Source: VGEM01 sp033764265
GTDB lineage: Bacteria > Pseudomonadota > Alphaproteobacteria > Rhodospirillales > Rhodospirillaceae
Length of the DNA: 7,524 nt
Direction of reading: 5' to 3'
Assembly (NCBI GenBank): GCA_033764265.1
Contig: JANRJB010000085.1
Coordinates: 1-7,524 of the forward strand
Shown here: positions 5,774-7,524 of the stretch, piece by piece
Layout of the letters: every line of letters begins with the position of its first letter
Numbering within the stretch: the stretch's first letter is position 1
Translations under genes and position numbers: made by a program
Notes under the pieces: generated by a model
What the model saw: the letters and a program-made list of their open reading frames with translations, nothing else
The model's database searches: none
What the model was told of the DNA's origin: nothing

Positions 5774-6214
5774 TCAGTTCTGCGGCGTGCGATAGATGTC
5801 GTGGCAGGCCTTGCAGGTCAGCATGGCTTGGATCTTCGGCTGGGCGGCGGCCAGGCCGCCCGACTTGGCGGCTTCGGCCACGTCCAGCGCGGCCTTTTCC
5901 AGGTTGGCGAACCGGGCGGAGAAATCGGCCCAGTTGTCCCACACGTCGGCCTTGGCGGTGCCGCCGACCACCTTGTCGGCGAACGCGGTCTGCGCGGCGC
6001 GCGCCTGCAGGGCGATGGTTTCGGCGTGGATCGCCAGGTTGTCGGCGCGCGGCACCTTGTTCTGCAGGATCTTGCCGAGGGCCGAGGCCTGCTCGCCCAG
6101 CGACTTCATGACGTTGATGCGGTAATCGATCGTATCCTTGTCCGCGGCCGACACCGGCGCCGCCACCAGGGCGGCGAGAGCGACGCCGCCAAGCACGTTC
6201 AACACATTTTTCAT
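5774..6214 (-). CDS. class II c-type cytochrome (cytochrome c' / c-556 family)
   Basis: This is a 146-residue exported haem protein of the four-helix-bundle cytochrome c' family. Residues 1-23 or 24 form a signal peptide: MKN, a hydrophobic core LGGVALAALVAAPV, then an SAA-type cleavage site. The mature part starts near DKDTIDYR. The covalent haem motif CxxCH sits near the C-terminus (C134-K-A-C137-H138), as expected for class II. The helix A segment YRINVMKSLGEQ carries M36, at the place where the low-spin c-556/c-554 members have their distal methionine. The protein may therefore be a six-coordinate electron carrier rather than a five-coordinate NO-binding c'. The sequence alone does not settle this. 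The ATG at 6214 is supported by AGGAGA (6222-6227) 7 nt upstream and by the signal peptide. The gene converges on the cytochrome b561 gene, with palindromes between, and is divergent from the LOG gene. Confidence 0.93.
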   Translation of the reverse strand: MKNVLNVLGGVALAALVAAPVSAADKDTIDYRINVMKSLGEQASALGKILQNKVPRADNLAIHAETIALQARAAQTAFADKVVGGTAKADVWDNWADFSARFANLEKAALDVAEAAKSGGLAAAQPKIQAMLTCKACHDIYRTPQN

Positions 6215-6299
6215 TGCGAGTTCTCCTGGACAGTCCGGTTCGGACGGGATGATGTTGTTGGGCAGAAATCTGCCGGAGTTCGAGCCGTGAACCTTTACG

Positions 6300-6327
6300 A
6301 GTATAGACAAGCCCCTGCCCGCGCAAG
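6300..6327 (-). promoter_or_regulatory. possible promoter of the class II cytochrome c gene
   Basis: On the minus strand TATACT (6305-6300) is a good -10 box, with a weak TTG-containing -35 candidate around 6321-6327 at 15-16 nt spacing. It lies about 86 nt upstream of the start codon in the AT-richest part of the divergent gap with the LOG gene. The -10 is the main evidence. Confidence 0.35.
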
Positions 6328-6403
6328 CGCCCGCCATGATTTAGCCATCACTCTAACGGGGATTTGAGCGGTGCGACGGGATCGACCGTCCGGACCGAAA
6401 CGC

Positions 6404-7018
6404 ATGCAAACCCCAGACGCTTCGCGCCGCCCGCCGCGCCGTTTGACATCCTTGTGTGTTTTCTGCGGCTCGCAGTTCGGCGCCGACCCGGCGTTCAAGG
6501 CCGCGGCGGCGGCGCTGGGCCGCGCCCTGGCCGCCCACGATGCGGCCCTGGTGTTCGGCGGCGGCCGCGTCGGCCTGATGGGCGCCTGCGCCGACGCGGT
6601 GTTGACCGGCGGCGGCCGGGTGATCGGCGTGATCCCCGAATTCCTGAAGGACAAGGAACTGGCCCACCAGCAGGCGACCGAGATGGTGGTTGTGCCCGAC
6701 ATGCACACCCGCAAGCGCATCATGTTCGAGCGCGCCGATGCGTTCTGCATCCTGCCCGGCGGCGTCGGCACGCTGGACGAGTTCTTCGAGATCGTGACGT
6801 GGCGCCAGCTGCACGTGCACAACAAGCCGATCGTGGTGGTCAACGTGAACGGCTACTGGTCGAACCTGCGCGACATGATGGGCGAGATCGTCGCGCGCGG
6901 CTTCGCCCACCCCGGCCACGAGGCGCTGATCACCGTGGTCGCGCGCGCCGAGGACGTGATCGCCGCGGTCGAGGCCGAACTGGCGGCGCCCAAGCCGGCG
7001 GTGCTGTTCAAGGTTTAG
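6404..7018 (+). CDS. LOG family protein (TIGR00730 Rossmann fold; likely nucleoside 5'-monophosphate phosphoribohydrolase)
   Basis: This 204-residue cytosolic protein is of the LONELY GUY type. Characterised members cleave N6-modified or plain AMP to the free base and ribose 5-phosphate. The family is often mislabelled lysine decarboxylase. The sequence shows the opening LCVFCGS strand, a GGGRVGLMG loop (52-60), the MHTRKRIMFERADAF helix with R103 and K104, and the signature PGGVGTLDEFFE (118-129) with catalytic E126. The C-terminal half (HNKPIVVVNVNGYW) is typical, and the length is normal. The start is uncertain. ATG 6404 gives an N-terminus close to the family norm but has a poor ribosome site. 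GTG 6371 would add 11 residues and has a loose GGGGA upstream. The substrate, and whether any cytokinin is made, cannot be judged. No prenyltransferase gene is nearby. Its TAG overlaps the TAA of the opposing antitoxin gene. Confidence 0.92.
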   Translation: MQTPDASRRPPRRLTSLCVFCGSQFGADPAFKAAAAALGRALAAHDAALVFGGGRVGLMGACADAVLTGGGRVIGVIPEFLKDKELAHQQATEMVVVPDMHTRKRIMFERADAFCILPGGVGTLDEFFEIVTWRQLHVHNKPIVVVNVNGYWSNLRDMMGEIVARGFAHPGHEALITVVARAEDVIAAVEAELAAPKPAVLFKV

Positions 7019-7284
7019 GCGACCCGGCGCGGCGTTGCGGGCGCGACCGCCGCCTCCAGGGCTTGCCGAATGAAACGCTGGTACGGCATGCCGCGACGGC
7101 TGGCCGTCGCCTTTGCCGCCGTCAGCAGATCTTCCGGCAGGCGCATGCTGATGCGCGCGGACTTGCGCGCGAATTCGAACTTGACCGGCTTGAACTGGGA
7201 AAAGTCGAGATCCGACAGGTCCTGCGCGAGGAATCGCTCGGCCGCGCGGTCACTGGTCAGCTTGGGGACTTTGCGCTTCGTCAT
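7015..7284 (-). CDS. CopG/BrnA-type ribbon-helix-helix antitoxin
   Basis: This 89-residue protein of the CopG-antitoxin type (PF12441-like) is normally the second gene of a BrnT-BrnA type II toxin-antitoxin pair. Its N-terminal half, KLTSDRAAERFLAQDLSD followed by DFSQFKPVKFEF, is the toxin-contacting segment typical of this family. The C-terminal half is a ribbon-helix-helix DNA-binding domain: strand ARISMRLP (43-50), helix EDLLTAAKATASRRG, then MPYQRFIRQALEAAV. Family members neutralise a BrnT ribonuclease and repress their own promoter as dimers. The ATG at 7284 has AAGGAG about 10 nt upstream. The upstream toxin frame survives only as a fragment, so this antitoxin looks orphaned. It could still act as a repressor or protect against related toxins. 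Its stop overlaps the LOG stop on the other strand. Confidence 0.88.
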   Translation of the reverse strand: MTKRKVPKLTSDRAAERFLAQDLSDLDFSQFKPVKFEFARKSARISMRLPEDLLTAAKATASRRGMPYQRFIRQALEAAVAPATPRRVA

Positions 7285-7357
7285 TACGGGCTTGCTCCTT
7301 TCGATGCATGTAACGGGCGCTGACCGGCCGGATCAGGAGTTCGCCAACATCAACCAT
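7250..7357 (-). pseudogene. C-terminal remnant of a BrnT-family toxin gene
   Basis: The minus frame ending at 7250 reads GELLIRPVSARYMHRKE from about 7345 to 7295. This matches the C-terminal strand and helix of BrnT toxins (IRP[IV]SARYMH[KR]KE as I recall it), including the conserved Ser-Ala-Arg. It sits directly upstream of, and overlaps by 35 nt, a CopG/BrnA-type antitoxin gene, exactly where brnT should be. An intact BrnT is about 85-100 residues. Here the same frame upstream gives GASLVSSTGMVDV, with no BrnT-like strand, and meets a TAA near 7437. The other two minus frames give no BrnT-like sequence either. The N-terminal two-thirds, including the catalytic core, is therefore missing, apparently through a rearrangement near 7345-7360. 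A 35-residue product from ATG 7357 is possible but unlikely to be toxic. Confidence 0.65.
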
Positions 7358-7524
7358 GCCAGTTGAACTTACAAGCGAGGCCCCGACCGCCGCGCCACTG
7401 CCCGCTTGCCCTGCCGGACGGTGCTGGCTAAGGTCCGGCCCTTATCGGGACGGGGGCATCGGCCGAGCGACGTTGATGGCCCGGCCGTTGAAGAGCCGGA
7501 ACCAACCGGCGGACGCAGGAGCAG
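7358..7524. other. unassigned sequence at the right edge, beyond the toxin breakpoint
   Basis: No gene can be supported here. The minus strand has one frame open from the window edge to a TAA at 7369-7371 (51 codons, Ser/Arg/Gly/Pro-rich, ending in AVARRSGPRL), unrecognised. On the plus strand an ATG at 7476 opens MARPLKSRNQPADAGA and runs off the edge, with only a weak ribosome site. No transposase motif, tRNA or clear terminal repeat was found. Because it abuts a truncated toxin gene, it may belong to an inserted or rearranged segment, which is an inference from position only. Confidence 0.4.

Noticed and set aside
6404..7018. Lysine decarboxylase annotation for the LOG-family gene
   Set aside because: PGGxGTxxE with the RK motif is the LOG phosphoribohydrolase signature; the decarboxylase label is a known historical misannotation, and no PLP-binding motif is present.
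7358..7524. SRP RNA, RNase P RNA, tmRNA or an attC site at the right edge
   Set aside because: Short similarities such as AGGTCCGG were checked, but none of the expected conserved cores or paired arms is present.

Overview
The window is GC-rich chromosomal DNA that looks alphaproteobacterial; a Rhodospirillales- or Hyphomicrobiales-like host is an inference from gene content. The signs are a UvrB with a long basic tail, a paired psd-pssA operon with the short-form decarboxylase, an Ig-LysM membrane protein, a class II cytochrome c with a cytochrome b561-type partner, and a palindromic intergenic repeat of a kind I associate with alphaproteobacteria. No tRNA, rRNA, CRISPR array or complete insertion sequence was seen.

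Layout. Positions 2-1066 (+) are the 3' half of uvrB, cut by the left edge. It converges on a minus-strand block, with an imperfect 20-bp inverted repeat (1095-1142) between the two ends. The minus block, in transcription order, is an unrecognised multi-spanning membrane protein (4805-3981), an Ig-Ig-LysM membrane-anchored protein (3853-2849), psd (2759-2052) and pssA (2035-1157). PssA makes phosphatidylserine from CDP-diacylglycerol and serine. Psd decarboxylates it to phosphatidylethanolamine. The 16-nt gap between psd and pssA marks a true operon, while the two upstream genes have larger gaps and probably separate promoters.

Divergent from the membrane protein is a di-haem cytochrome b561-family gene (4860-5594, +). 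It converges on a periplasmic class II cytochrome c gene (6214-5774, -). A roughly 130-bp cluster of nested palindromes (5621-5749) fills the space between them. Divergent from the cytochrome c gene is a LOG-family (TIGR00730) gene (6404-7018, +), probably a cytokinin-riboside-monophosphate phosphoribohydrolase-type enzyme.

The right edge is accessory in character. A CopG/BrnA-type antitoxin gene (7284-7015, -) has only the C-terminal scrap of a BrnT-like toxin upstream (7357-7250). The following 167 bases are unrecognised, so the toxin has been truncated and the antitoxin appears orphaned. This junction and the two palindromic elements are the most interesting parts. I found no convincing undescribed multi-gene system; most of the window is ordinary core genome.
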